Positions 27,453-36,282 of a DNA stretch of 64,000 nt are shown piece after piece. The stretch comes from Nocardioides astragali (GTDB lineage Bacteria; Actinomycetota; Actinomycetes; Propionibacteriales; Nocardioidaceae), in NCBI RefSeq assembly GCF_024436375.1, contig NZ_JAFMZM010000001.1, forward strand, positions 310,001 to 374,000, read 5' to 3'. Position 1 is the stretch's first letter; every line of letters begins with the position of its first letter. Below the pieces are notes generated by a model. The model did not search any database and was not told the DNA's origin. It worked only from the letters and a program-made list of their open reading frames with translations. Both the position numbers and the translations under genes were made by a program.

Positions 27453-29021
27453 ATGACGAACGCACCTGACTTCCCGGCGCACGACTTCAACCTGCACGAC
27501 GCCCTCGACGCCACCCGCGCGTGGGACGACGAGGACGCCATCGAGCTCGACGGCACCCTCGACAGCGACCCGGCTGACGACAGCGACGACTTCGAGTCCG
27601 GCTACGCCGACGACACGTCGTACGACGACGAGTTCGGCGACGCCGACCCCGAGGAGCTGACCATCGGCGCCCAGGAGCTGGCCGAGCGCCATGCCTTGCG
27701 CCGCGTCGACGGTCTGCGCACCGAGCTCGAGGACATCACCGAGGTCGAGTACCGCCAGCTCCGCCTGGAGCGCGTGGTGCTCGTCGGGGTGTGGACCGAG
27801 GGCAGCGTCACCGACGCCGAGAACTCGATGGCCGAGCTCGCGCTGCTCGCCGAGACCGCCGGCTCCGAGGTGCTCGAGGCCGTCTTCCAGCGTCGCCAGA
27901 AGCCCGACCCGGCGACCTACATCGGACGCGGCAAGGTCGACGCGATCCGCGAGATCGTGCAGGCCACCGGCGCCGACACCGTCATCTGCGACGGCGAGCT
28001 CGCGCCCAGCCAGCTGCGCAACCTCGAGGACAAGATCAAGGTGAAGGTCGTCGACCGCACCGCGCTGATCCTCGACATCTTCGCCCAGCACGCCAAGAGC
28101 AAGGAGGGCCAGGCGCAGGTCGAGCTGGCCCAGCTGCAGTACATGAAGCAGCGCCTGCGTGGATGGGGTGGCAACCTCTCCCGCCAGGCCGGTGGCCGCG
28201 CCGCCGGCGGTGAGGGCATCGGTGGCCGCGGTCCCGGTGAGACCAAGATCGAGACCGACCGCCGCCGGATCAACACCAAGATCGCCAAGCTCCGCCGCGA
28301 GCTCAAGGAGATGCGCGGCACCCGCGAGGTGAAGCGCCAGTCGCGCCGTCGCAACCACATCCCCAGCGTCGCGATCGCCGGCTACACCAACGCCGGCAAG
28401 TCCTCCCTGCTCAACCGGCTGACCGACGCCGGGGTCCTGGTCGAGGACGCGTTGTTCGCGACGCTCGACCCCACCACCCGGCGTACGACGACCAGTGACG
28501 GACGCATCTACACGATGTCCGACACAGTCGGCTTCGTCCGTCACCTCCCGCACGGGCTCGTGGAGGCCTTCCGCTCGACGCTGGAGGAGGTCGCCGACTC
28601 CGACCTCCTGCTCCATGTGGTCGACGGCTCTCACCCGGACCCCGAGGGACAGATCGCCGCGGTGCGGGTGGTGCTCGCCGAGATCGGGGCCACCAAGGTC
28701 CCCGAGATCATCGTGATCAACAAGGCCGACGCTGCCGACCCGCTCGTGATCAGCCGGCTCCGGGCGCGTGAGCCGCACAGCGTGGTCGTCAGCGCCAAGA
28801 CCGGCGAGGGCATCGACGAGGCACTCGCGACCATCGAGTCGGAGCTCCCGCGCCCCCAGGTGGAGTTCGACGTGCTGCTCCCCTACGAGCGCGGCGACCT
28901 CGTCAACCGGATCCACCAGGAGGCCGAGATCGGCTCGATGGAGCACACCGGCGACGGCACGCTCGTCGTAGGCCGCGCCAACGCCGACCTCGCCGGCGAG
29001 CTGTCGGCGTACGCCCGCTGA
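27453..29021 (+). CDS. hflX: GTPase HflX
   Basis: HflX is a ribosome-associated GTPase that splits stalled 70S ribosomes under stress. The 522-residue protein has the glycine-rich GGRAAGGEGIGGRGPGETKIE and ETDRRRINTKIAKLRREL of the HflX-specific domain, G1 GYTNAGKSS, G3 DTVGFVRHLPHGLVEAFRSTLEE and G4 NKAD. An acidic N-terminal extension of about 65 residues precedes the HflX domain, as in other actinobacterial members. It is the conserved neighbour of dapF and lexA in actinobacteria, here displaced from dapF by the secreted-protein block. Confidence 0.96.
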   Translation: MTNAPDFPAHDFNLHDALDATRAWDDEDAIELDGTLDSDPADDSDDFESGYADDTSYDDEFGDADPEELTIGAQELAERHALRRVDGLRTELEDITEVEYRQLRLERVVLVGVWTEGSVTDAENSMAELALLAETAGSEVLEAVFQRRQKPDPATYIGRGKVDAIREIVQATGADTVICDGELAPSQLRNLEDKIKVKVVDRTALILDIFAQHAKSKEGQAQVELAQLQYMKQRLRGWGGNLSRQAGGRAAGGEGIGGRGPGETKIETDRRRINTKIAKLRRELKEMRGTREVKRQSRRRNHIPSVAIAGYTNAGKSSLLNRLTDAGVLVEDALFATLDPTTRRTTTSDGRIYTMSDTVGFVRHLPHGLVEAFRSTLEEVADSDLLLHVVDGSHPDPEGQIAAVRVVLAEIGATKVPEIIVINKADAADPLVISRLRAREPHSVVVSAKTGEGIDEALATIESELPRPQVEFDVLLPYERGDLVNRIHQEAEIGSMEHTGDGTLVVGRANADLAGELSAYAR

Positions 29022-29149
29022 CGCTGATTCAGGTTCCCGCGGCCAGCTTGACCCCCGCGCACCCGGCGGAACTCTCCCGTACGGTCGCGCGTTGAGCCCT
29101 CCGTGCCCGGATTCGGGCGTTCGAAGTCTCGTAGTAGAGGATGTCGCGC

Positions 29150-31435
29150 ATGTCACGTGGTGTGTGGATACGCTTCATTCTCGTGCTCGGCCTGCTGGCC
29201 GGGTGTGCGGCGCTGGCGCTCAACGTCAAGCCCAACCTGGGCCTCGACCTCGAGGGTGGTGCCCAGTTCGTCTTCGAGGCGGAGGGCACCGAGGAGGTCC
29301 CGGCCAACGCGGAGAACGTCGACAAGACCCTCCGGGTGCTGCGCGGGCGCGTTGACGCGCTGGGCGTCGCCGAGCCGACCCTGGTCCGCCAGGGCGAGAA
29401 CCGCATCCTCGTCGAGCTGCCCGGCGTCGCGAGCGACGCGGAGGCGCAGGAGGCCGAGGAGACGATCGGCCAGACCGCCAAGCTGACCATCCACGAGGTG
29501 CTGTCCACCACGCAGCCGGATGCCGAGCCGAGCAAGAAGGACAACCTCGTCCTGCCCTCCGACCAGGGCGACACCCTCGAGGTCGGCCCCGCTGTCATCC
29601 AGGGCGACGAGATCACTGGCGCCAGCGCGGTCCAGCGAGAGACGAGCGTCGAGTGGGTCACGGCGATCGACTTCAACGGCAAGGGTGGCGACACCTGGGC
29701 CGACATCACCGGCACGGCCGCCTGCAACCCCACTGGTGACCCGAAGCGACGCATCGCGATCGTGCTCGATGGCGAGGTCATCACCTCGCCCGAGGTCCAG
29801 GACGGCATCGGCTGCGAGGTCGGCATCCGCGGTGGCTCCACCGACATCACCGGCAACTTCACCTCGAAGGACGCCAAGGACCTCGCCGCGCTGATCGAGG
29901 GCGGGTCCCTGCCCCTCGAGCTGACCGCCATCTCCGACCGCCTCGTCGGACCGACGCTCGGTGCCGCCGCGATCGACGCCTCCATCGAGGCCGGCATCAT
30001 CGGCCTGATCCTGACCGGCCTCTTCATCGTCGTGGTCTACCGCCTGGTCGGCGCGATGGCCACCATCGCGCTGGGGTCGTACGCCCTCCTGGCGTACGCC
30101 ATGCTGCTCGGCCTCGGCTCCACGCTGACCCTGCCGGGTCTGGCGGGCTTCGTGCTGGCCATCGGCATGGCGATCGACGCCAACGTGCTCGTCTTCGAAC
30201 GCGCCCGGGAGGAGTACGCCGCCTATCCGTCCGCCGGCCTGCGGCGGGCGCTCGCGGTCGGCTTCAACAAGGCCTGGAGCGCGATCATCGACTCCAACGT
30301 GACCACCCTGCTCGCGGCCGGGCTGCTCTTCTTCCTGGGCTCTGGCCCGATCAAGGGCTTCGGTGTCACGCTCTCCATCGGTGTCATCGCCTCGATGGTC
30401 TCCGCGCTGATCATCGCCCGGGTGCTCTGCGACCTCGCCGTGGCCAACAAGCCCATCAACGAGCGGCCCGCGATCAGCGGGCTGAGCAACGTCGGCCGGG
30501 TGCGCACCTGGCTCGACGAGACCGCTCCCGACATCATGAAGAACCGCGCCCGCTGGCTGGCGGTGTCGGCCGTGGCGCTGGTCATCGCGGTCGCGGGCAT
30601 CGTCATCAACGGGCTCAACCTCGGGGTGGAGTTCACCGGCGGTCGCCAGCTCGACTACCAGGTGAGCAACACGATGACGATCGACCAGGCCCGCGCCGCG
30701 GTGTCCGATGCCGGCTTCCCCAATGCAGTCGTGCAGACGGCCGAGACGGCCAACTTCACCGTCCGCGTGGATGACATCTCCAACGAGGAGGAGCAGCGCA
30801 TCGAGGACGCGCTGGCCGTCGACGGCGGCGAGGTCGACAAGATCGACGACCAGCGGATCAGTGCGTCCCTCGGCGAGCAGCTGCGCAACAACGCGCTGAT
30901 CGCCTTCGGCGTGGCCTTCCTCGCGCAGCTCCTCTACCTCGCGATCCGCTTCAAATGGACGTTCGGCGTCGCAGCCGTCCTGGCCATGGCGCACGACGTC
31001 GTCCTCGTGGTCGGGATCTTCGCGTGGCTCGAGAAGCCCATCGACGGCATCTTCCTGGCGGCGGCGATGACGATCGTCGGTCTCTCCGTCAACGACACCG
31101 TGGTCGTCTTCGACCGCGTACGCGAACGCTGGTTCGGCTCGAGTCCCGACGAGGAGTTCAACGCTCTGGCCAACAAGGCCGCCGTCGAGACGGTGCCCCG
31201 CACAGTCAACACCGGCCTCGGCTCGATGTTCATCCTGGGTGCGCTCGCCGTGCTCGGTGGCGACTCGCTGCGCGACTTCTCGATCGCGCTGCTGATCGGC
31301 CTGATCGTCGGCACCTACTCCTCGGTCTTCACCGCCACGCCGATGCTGACCTACTTCCAGGAGAAGTGGCCGATGGGCCGGGTCAAGAAGGAGAAGGTCG
31401 TCCGCACTCCGGAGGACTCCGGCGCCGTCGTCTGA
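29150..31435 (+). CDS. secDF: Fused protein-export membrane protein SecDF
   Basis: SecD and SecF are joined in one 761-residue chain that uses the proton gradient to pull exported proteins through SecYEG. The SecD half has the LGLDLEGGAQFVFEAEG motif, a periplasmic P1 domain and AIGMAIDANVLVFERAREE. The SecF half begins near KNRARWLAVSAVALVIA, with GLNLGVEFTGGRQL and MTIVGLSVNDTVVVFDRVRE. About twelve membrane segments are predicted. Most actinobacteria have separate secD and secF genes next to ruvB and yajC, so this fused copy, in a different neighbourhood, may be a paralogue. I preferred ATG 29150 because GAGG lies nine bases upstream; ATG 29141 would have no spacing. Confidence 0.93.
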   Translation: MSRGVWIRFILVLGLLAGCAALALNVKPNLGLDLEGGAQFVFEAEGTEEVPANAENVDKTLRVLRGRVDALGVAEPTLVRQGENRILVELPGVASDAEAQEAEETIGQTAKLTIHEVLSTTQPDAEPSKKDNLVLPSDQGDTLEVGPAVIQGDEITGASAVQRETSVEWVTAIDFNGKGGDTWADITGTAACNPTGDPKRRIAIVLDGEVITSPEVQDGIGCEVGIRGGSTDITGNFTSKDAKDLAALIEGGSLPLELTAISDRLVGPTLGAAAIDASIEAGIIGLILTGLFIVVVYRLVGAMATIALGSYALLAYAMLLGLGSTLTLPGLAGFVLAIGMAIDANVLVFERAREEYAAYPSAGLRRALAVGFNKAWSAIIDSNVTTLLAAGLLFFLGSGPIKGFGVTLSIGVIASMVSALIIARVLCDLAVANKPINERPAISGLSNVGRVRTWLDETAPDIMKNRARWLAVSAVALVIAVAGIVINGLNLGVEFTGGRQLDYQVSNTMTIDQARAAVSDAGFPNAVVQTAETANFTVRVDDISNEEEQRIEDALAVDGGEVDKIDDQRISASLGEQLRNNALIAFGVAFLAQLLYLAIRFKWTFGVAAVLAMAHDVVLVVGIFAWLEKPIDGIFLAAAMTIVGLSVNDTVVVFDRVRERWFGSSPDEEFNALANKAAVETVPRTVNTGLGSMFILGALAVLGGDSLRDFSIALLIGLIVGTYSSVFTATPMLTYFQEKWPMGRVKKEKVVRTPEDSGAVV

Positions 31436-31465
31436 GGGTTGCTGGGTCTGGTTGGTCGCCGGGTT

Positions 31466-31530
31466 GGTTTCCCCGCGTACGCGGGGAAACCCGCAGCGCG
31501 AGGGGGTTGCAAACCCCTCGGAGTGCAAGT
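31466..31530. repeat. Second copy of the composite palindromic element (A-B, decayed A)
   Basis: A perfect 26-bp palindrome A (31466-31491; arms GGTTTCCCCGCGT and ACGCGGGGAAACC) is followed by a GCGCGA spacer and an imperfect B (31502-31517). The bases after B (CGGAGTGCAAGTTCTCCCC) match the spacer and left arm of the second A at 8181-8196 and then diverge. It starts 30 bases after the secDF stop. Confidence 0.8.
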
Positions 31531-31574
31531 TCTCCCCTGGAGGTCGGGCTTGCGGGGCCGCGTACGCTCACTCC

Positions 31575-31709
31575 ATGTTCATGTTCTGGCTCGTGCTGAT
31601 CGTGGTCCTCGGTGTCGTGGCCTATCGCTACCGGGTCAAGATTCTGGCCAAGGTGCTCGGCCAGCCCGAGAGCCGCATCCAGCGCCAGATCGGCCGCAAG
31701 AAGGACTGA
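31575..31709 (+). CDS. Small single-pass membrane protein
   Basis: A 44-residue ORF: one membrane segment (MFMFWLVLIVVLGVVAYRYR) and a basic cytoplasmic tail (KILAKVLGQPESRIQRQIGRKKD). Positive-inside charge and good actinobacterial codon use support a real gene, but no family is recognised. It lies between the palindromic element and the helicase gene. Confidence 0.6.
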   Translation: MFMFWLVLIVVLGVVAYRYRVKILAKVLGQPESRIQRQIGRKKD

Positions 31710-31857
31710 CCGGAGCACACTTGTCGCGTGCCGTGGTCGCTGGGCGCGCGGCATGCCGCGCGTCGAGCGGACCTACGGCCGCCTGAGTGGGCCGTGGTCG
31801 CGGCGCGTTGTGGATGGCGTACGCCGAGGTGTCGGCGCCGCCGCGTAGGGTTCTCTG

Positions 31858-33861
31858 GTGCCCGAGACCGCGACTGCCACCACCCCCGTCGCGGCGGTGC
31901 TGGCACGCGCCGTCGAGGCCCTCGGCGGGCAGCAGCGCGACGGTCAGGTCCGGATGGCCGACGAGGTCGCCGAGGCCATGCAGGAGGGCCGCCACCTGCT
32001 GGTGCAGGCCGGCACCGGCACCGGCAAGTCCCTGGGCTACCTCGTCCCCGCGATGCTCCACGACAAGCGGGTCGTGGTGGCGACCGCGACCCTCGCCCTC
32101 CAGCACCAGCTCGTCGAGCGCGACCTGCCGCGGCTGGTCGAGGCGGTCAAGGACGTCCCGGGCATCGACACGTCGTACGCCGTCCTCAAGGGCCGCTCCA
32201 ACTACGCCTGCCTCCACCGCATCCGCGCCGGCGTTCCCGACGACCAGGGCACCCTGGTCGACGTCCCGCTGGGGTCGATGGCCGAGAAGGTCCTCGAGCT
32301 GCGCGCGTGGGCCGAGGAGGAGTCCGAGCAGGGGGCGAGCGGCGAGCGCGACAACGCCCCGCGCCACACCGACCGTGAGTGGCGGCAGGTGTCGGTCAAC
32401 CACCGTGAGTGCCTCGGCGCGAGCAAGTGCCCGTTCGGCGCGGAGTGCTTCGCCGAGCTGGCGCGGGAGAAGGCGCAGCGCAGCCACCTGATCGTCACCA
32501 ACCACTCCCTCCTCGCGATCGACGCGATCGAGGACGTGCCGATGATCCCCGACTACGACACCGTCGTCATCGACGAGGCCCACGAGCTGACCGCACGGGT
32601 CACGCAGGCGGCCACCGACGAGCTGGCCGCCACCGACATCGAGCGCGCTGCCCGTCGGTCGAGCCGGTGGACCGAGAGCGCCGAGGGCGATCCGGCCGGC
32701 GACCTCGAGGACGCCGCGGGCGCGCTGGCCGAGGCGTTCGAGGCGATGCCGCCCGGTCGCATCGACCAGGTCCCCACCCAGCTCGCCGACGCCCTGGTCC
32801 TCGTCCGCGACGCCGCCCGGTCGTGCCTGTCCGCCTACCCCCGCGAGTCCGGCGGCGAGGGCGAGGGCGACGCCGGGCGCACGCAGGCCAAGGGCATGGT
32901 GCAGGAGGTCTTCGTCAACGCCGAGCGGATGGCTGCCGGCTCCCAGGCCGACGTGCTGTGGCTGGGCGAGGCCCGCGACCGCTTCCCCGCCCGGCTCCAC
33001 GTCGCGCCGCTGCAGGTCTGGGGTCCGATGCGCGACAAGCTGCTCACCGACAAGACGGTGATCTTCACCAGCGCCACCTTGATGCTCGGCGGCGACTTCA
33101 GCGCGGTGGCGACCTCGCTCGGCCTCAAGCCCACCGAGCGCGTCGACTTCCCGGTCGCGACGCCGGGCGACGAGACGGCGCTGCCGTGGAAGGGCCTCGA
33201 CGTCGGCTCGCCCTTCGACTACGGCCAGCAGTCCATCCTCTATGTCGCCCGCCACCTGCCGCAGCCCGGCCGCGACGGACTCGGCCAGGCCCAGCTCGAC
33301 GAGATCTGCGACCTCGTCGACGCCCTCGACGGACGTACGCTCGGCCTGTTCTCCTCCCGCCGCGCCGCCGAGGTCGCGGCCGAGGCGGTGCGCGCCAGGC
33401 TGCCGCACCTCACCACCCTCGCCCAGGGCGACGCCCAGCTCCCCGAGCTCGCCAAGCAGTTCGTCGAGGACCCGCACACCTGCCTGTTCGGCACCCTCTC
33501 CCTCTGGCAGGGCCTCGACGTGCCGGGCGAGACCTGCCAGCTGGTGATCATCGACCGGATCCCGTTCCCGCGCCCCGACGACCCGCTGATGTCGGCGCGG
33601 GCCAAGGCAGCTGACGCGTCCGGTGGCAACGGCTTCATGGAGGTCTCCGCCACCCACGCCGCGCTCCTGCTCGCCCAGGGCGCCGGGCGGCTGATCCGTA
33701 CGACGACCGACCGCGGCATCGTGGCTGTGCTCGACCCGCGGCTGGAGACGGCCCGCTACGGCCGCTTCCTCAAGGCGTCGCTGCCGCCGATGTGGTCGAC
33801 GACCGACCCCGCCCTCGTACGCCAGGCGCTCAAGCGGCTGGGTCAGAAGCGCGACACGTAG
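31858..33861 (+). CDS. DinG/XPD-type ATP-dependent DNA helicase
   Basis: A 667-residue superfamily-2 iron-sulfur helicase. Walker A is AGTGTGKS (residues 51-58) and the DEAH box is at 239-242. Four cysteines at 118, 185, 191 and 197 (NYACLHR, CLGASKCPFGAECF) lie between motifs Ia and II, where DinG and XPD bind a 4Fe-4S cluster. Later motifs include SLWQGLDVPGETCQLVIIDRIPFPRPDDP and QGAGRLIRTTTDRG. DinG unwinds D-loops, R-loops and G-quadruplexes in repair. The GTG start has no strong ribosome site. The last 19 bases overlap the convergent DivIVA-like gene. Confidence 0.93.
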   Translation: MPETATATTPVAAVLARAVEALGGQQRDGQVRMADEVAEAMQEGRHLLVQAGTGTGKSLGYLVPAMLHDKRVVVATATLALQHQLVERDLPRLVEAVKDVPGIDTSYAVLKGRSNYACLHRIRAGVPDDQGTLVDVPLGSMAEKVLELRAWAEEESEQGASGERDNAPRHTDREWRQVSVNHRECLGASKCPFGAECFAELAREKAQRSHLIVTNHSLLAIDAIEDVPMIPDYDTVVIDEAHELTARVTQAATDELAATDIERAARRSSRWTESAEGDPAGDLEDAAGALAEAFEAMPPGRIDQVPTQLADALVLVRDAARSCLSAYPRESGGEGEGDAGRTQAKGMVQEVFVNAERMAAGSQADVLWLGEARDRFPARLHVAPLQVWGPMRDKLLTDKTVIFTSATLMLGGDFSAVATSLGLKPTERVDFPVATPGDETALPWKGLDVGSPFDYGQQSILYVARHLPQPGRDGLGQAQLDEICDLVDALDGRTLGLFSSRRAAEVAAEAVRARLPHLTTLAQGDAQLPELAKQFVEDPHTCLFGTLSLWQGLDVPGETCQLVIIDRIPFPRPDDPLMSARAKAADASGGNGFMEVSATHAALLLAQGAGRLIRTTTDRGIVAVLDPRLETARYGRFLKASLPPMWSTTDPALVRQALKRLGQKRDT

Positions 33862-34244
33862 ATCAGCACCGTCACGACCAGGGTGACGACGATGATGGCG
33901 GCCGCCTGCCACCGGTCCATGGCCGCCTCCGACATGGCCGTGTCGTCAGTCACCTGCTCCAGCGGGGGCGCCACGACTGGCCCCGGTGGGAGCGCCTCGA
34001 CCGGTCGGCCGCCCAGCGCCACGACGACCTCGTCCAGCCAGCCGTCCACCTCGCCGATGTCGTAGCCCGCTCCGAACCTGATGGGCTTGAAGCGAAGCTC
34101 CGCCACCTCGCCCGCGCCGATGCTCGGGTGCGTTGCGGAGAGGCTCTCCATGATGCGGTCGACGGCGCGGTCGACGTCTGCGCAGTCGTAGCCCTCGCGG
34201 ACGCGGGTGCGGGTGAAGGTGGGACGCTCGACGCCCACGGTCAC
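33843..34244 (-). CDS. DivIVA-motif protein with C-terminal membrane anchor
   Basis: The 133-residue protein has two DivIVA-domain motifs of the short F-x3-R-x-GY-x3-VD type: PTFTRTRVREGYDCADVDRAVDRIME and RFKPIRFGAGYDIGEVDGWLDEVV. It ends in one membrane segment (AAIIVVTLVVTVLIYV), so it is a tail-anchored protein. Such short motifs recruit proteins to curved or polar membrane in actinobacteria. The GTG start overlaps the sulfotransferase stop by four bases, so the two are translated from one message. The role is unknown; cell pole or division-site location is inferred. Confidence 0.75.
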   Translation of the reverse strand: MTVGVERPTFTRTRVREGYDCADVDRAVDRIMESLSATHPSIGAGEVAELRFKPIRFGAGYDIGEVDGWLDEVVVALGGRPVEALPPGPVVAPPLEQVTDDTAMSEAAMDRWQAAAIIVVTLVVTVLIYVSRF

Positions 34245-34972
34245 GGCTCCGGACGTGGGTAGCCGAAGACCTGGTAGTCGCGGCGATACATCTGCCCCAC
34301 CAGCTCGCGCAGCTCGTCGGAGACCTGTCGGTCACGGCCGCCGGGGGCGGTCTGGTTCTGCGGCGCGGTCGGCACCGCCGGTGCGCCGACGCGGTCGCAC
34401 ACCTCGGCGAAGTCGCGGTCGAAGGTCTCCAGGCGCCCCACGAAGTCGACGCGGTTGAGGTCGATCATCCGGCTCTGCAGCGTGAGGTGCTGGTCGGTGC
34501 CAGGCACGGCCGAGAGGTCCTGCGCCGCGGTCCAGCGGGCGAACTCCTCGACCTCCTGCATCCGCTCGTGGGTGGCCGGATCGAAGTCGTAGTAGTTGGC
34601 GTTGACGACCTTGTCCTGCCACGCCGAGACGAAGCGGTCCAGCGGGTCGCGCACGAAGGCGAAGGTGAAGTAGTCGGCGAACGCCGCCAGCGGGTAGCGC
34701 ACTCGCATCGCGTGGTCGACGTCGAGGCTGACCCCGTGGGTCTCGCAGTGGTGCCGGATGGTGCGGGTCGCGACCTTCGCCACGCGATACCAGACGAAGC
34801 GGTGGCTGTGGCTGATCGTCAGGTTGTACGCCAGCGGGCTGAGCCACCCCGACTCCTCGCCCGCCGCGGACAACCCCTCCAGCGTGGACTCCGCGGCCGG
34901 CGTCAGGCGACGACGGTTGCCCGGGCGGGTGCGGAACACCTCCGGGGACAGGTCCTCGTCTGGGCGTGACAT
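34241..34972 (-). CDS. Sulfotransferase-family protein (Sulfotransfer_2-like)
   Basis: The 243-residue protein has the two PAPS-binding motifs: the 5'-phosphosulfate loop in WYRVAKVATRTIRHH (Lys, Thr) and the 3'-phosphate site in FAFVRDPLDRFVSAW (Arg, Ser). This pattern matches the membrane-independent carbohydrate sulfotransferase group (PF03567-like), here without a signal or membrane anchor, so it would act in the cytosol. Family members sulfate sugars or lipids. Start at ATG 34972 (MSRPDEDLSPEVF); the upstream part of the open frame has no ribosome site. It is coupled to the DivIVA-motif gene. Confidence 0.82.
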   Translation of the reverse strand: MSRPDEDLSPEVFRTRPGNRRRLTPAAESTLEGLSAAGEESGWLSPLAYNLTISHSHRFVWYRVAKVATRTIRHHCETHGVSLDVDHAMRVRYPLAAFADYFTFAFVRDPLDRFVSAWQDKVVNANYYDFDPATHERMQEVEEFARWTAAQDLSAVPGTDQHLTLQSRMIDLNRVDFVGRLETFDRDFAEVCDRVGAPAVPTAPQNQTAPGGRDRQVSDELRELVGQMYRRDYQVFGYPRPEP

Positions 34973-34998
34973 CGCGGCGAGGCTACACCGCGCCGAGC

Positions 34999-36216
34999 TC
35001 AGCCCAGCGGGATCCGGCCCCGGAGCGACTCCGGGTCGGCGACCGGCTCCCTTCCCGTCTCCGCGATCAGGTCGCGCGCCTTGTCGACGCTGTCCCAGAC
35101 GTTCCACAGCACCACGCCGCGTACGTGTCCGGAGCCCAGGTAGTAGACGACGCCGGTGCCCCCCGGGCTGTCCTTCCAGTCCTCCACCATCTCGAGCTTG
35201 CTGCTCGTCTCGCCGATCGCCTCGTAGCCCGCGTCGAGGATGTCGGACCAGAAGAACGGCGTGTAGTCGTACGTCGCGTCGGCGCCGGCCATCACGCGAC
35301 CGGCGAGCTCGCCGGACTTCTGCGCGTGGTCGACGTGCTCGACCCGACGCCGACCGAGGAGGGCGTCGGGGTAGGACGCGACGTCGCCCGCGGCGTACAC
35401 GTCCGGTGCGCTGGTGCGCAGGTGCTCGTCGACGGTGATGCCGTTGTCGACGTCGAGGCCGGCCGCCTCGGCCAGGCCGGTCCGCGGCAGGACGCCGACG
35501 CCGATGACCGCGGCGTCGGCAGTAACGTCGCTGCCGTCGTCGAGGCGGATCCGCACGCCGTCGGCGGTCTCCTCGCCGCCGGCGACCGAGCCGTGGACCA
35601 CGGTGACGCCGCGCTCCTGGAAGGCGAGGGTGAGGCTCGCGGCCAGGGCGCGGGGGAACATCTGCTCCTGCACGTCCTCGAGGTCGAGCACCAACGTCAC
35701 GGAGACGTCGTTCTGCACGAGCGCCGAGGCGATCTCCGAGCCGATGTAGCCGCCTCCGACGACCGCCACGTGGCGGCCGGCAAGGACGAGGTCGCGCAGG
35801 CGCCGGTAGTCCGCCGCGGTGCGGTAGTAGACGACCCGCGGGCTGGGCTCGAGCGCGAGGGTGCGCGGCTCGGCGCCGGTGGCCAGCAGGAGCTTGCCCC
35901 AGCCGACGCTGCTGCCGTCGGCGAGGCGTACGACGTGCGCGCCCGGGTCGATCTCGGTCACCGTCGTGTCGGTGACCAGGTCGACGGCGTCGTCGTCATC
36001 GAGGTCGCCGGCGAGCGACGAGCCCTCCAGCGTGGCGTCGTCCTTGAGCCACAGACCCTTGGACAGGTCGGGGCGGTAGACGGGCTTGTCCGGCTCCGCG
36101 CCCAGCACTGCGATCGTGCCGCTCGCGTCCTCGGAGCGGATGCCCTTGACCGCGCTGGCCGCGGCGACCCCACCTCCGACGACGACGTAGTCGTAGGACT
36201 CCCGGACGTTGCTCAT
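34999..36216 (-). CDS. FAD-dependent NAD(P)H oxidoreductase (ferredoxin reductase/AIF-like)
   Basis: A 405-residue pyridine nucleotide-disulfide-type reductase. The N-terminal FAD loop is VVVGGGVAAASAVKGI, the NAD(P) loop is VAVVGGGYIGSEIASAL, and a second FAD motif is DVYAAGDVASYPDALLGRRRVEHVDHA. No CxxxxC redox disulfide is present, which favours a ferredoxin- or rubredoxin-reductase or apoptosis-inducing-factor-like member. The C-terminal part (YYLGSGHVRGVVLWNVWDSVDKAR) matches AIF-like reductases. It is preceded on the same strand by lexA but probably has its own promoter. Electron acceptor unknown. Confidence 0.88.
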   Translation of the reverse strand: MSNVRESYDYVVVGGGVAAASAVKGIRSEDASGTIAVLGAEPDKPVYRPDLSKGLWLKDDATLEGSSLAGDLDDDDAVDLVTDTTVTEIDPGAHVVRLADGSSVGWGKLLLATGAEPRTLALEPSPRVVYYRTAADYRRLRDLVLAGRHVAVVGGGYIGSEIASALVQNDVSVTLVLDLEDVQEQMFPRALAASLTLAFQERGVTVVHGSVAGGEETADGVRIRLDDGSDVTADAAVIGVGVLPRTGLAEAAGLDVDNGITVDEHLRTSAPDVYAAGDVASYPDALLGRRRVEHVDHAQKSGELAGRVMAGADATYDYTPFFWSDILDAGYEAIGETSSKLEMVEDWKDSPGGTGVVYYLGSGHVRGVVLWNVWDSVDKARDLIAETGREPVADPESLRGRIPLG

Positions 36217-36264
36217 GCGCGCTCCCGACGGTTGGCCAGGTCGCCATCGTGGCCCTCACGACGT

Positions 36265-36282
36265 GAGCGCGCAACGGCGCTC
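36265..36282. terminator. Small hairpin after lexA
   Basis: GAGCGC (36265-36270) pairs with GCGCTC (36277-36282) around GCAACG, directly after the lexA stop on the minus strand. A weak terminator candidate, no T-run. Confidence 0.35.

Noticed and set aside
31636-33912. A 758-residue minus-strand frame opposite the DinG-like helicase
   Set aside because: Antisense shadow of a gene with complete helicase motifs and iron-sulfur cysteines.
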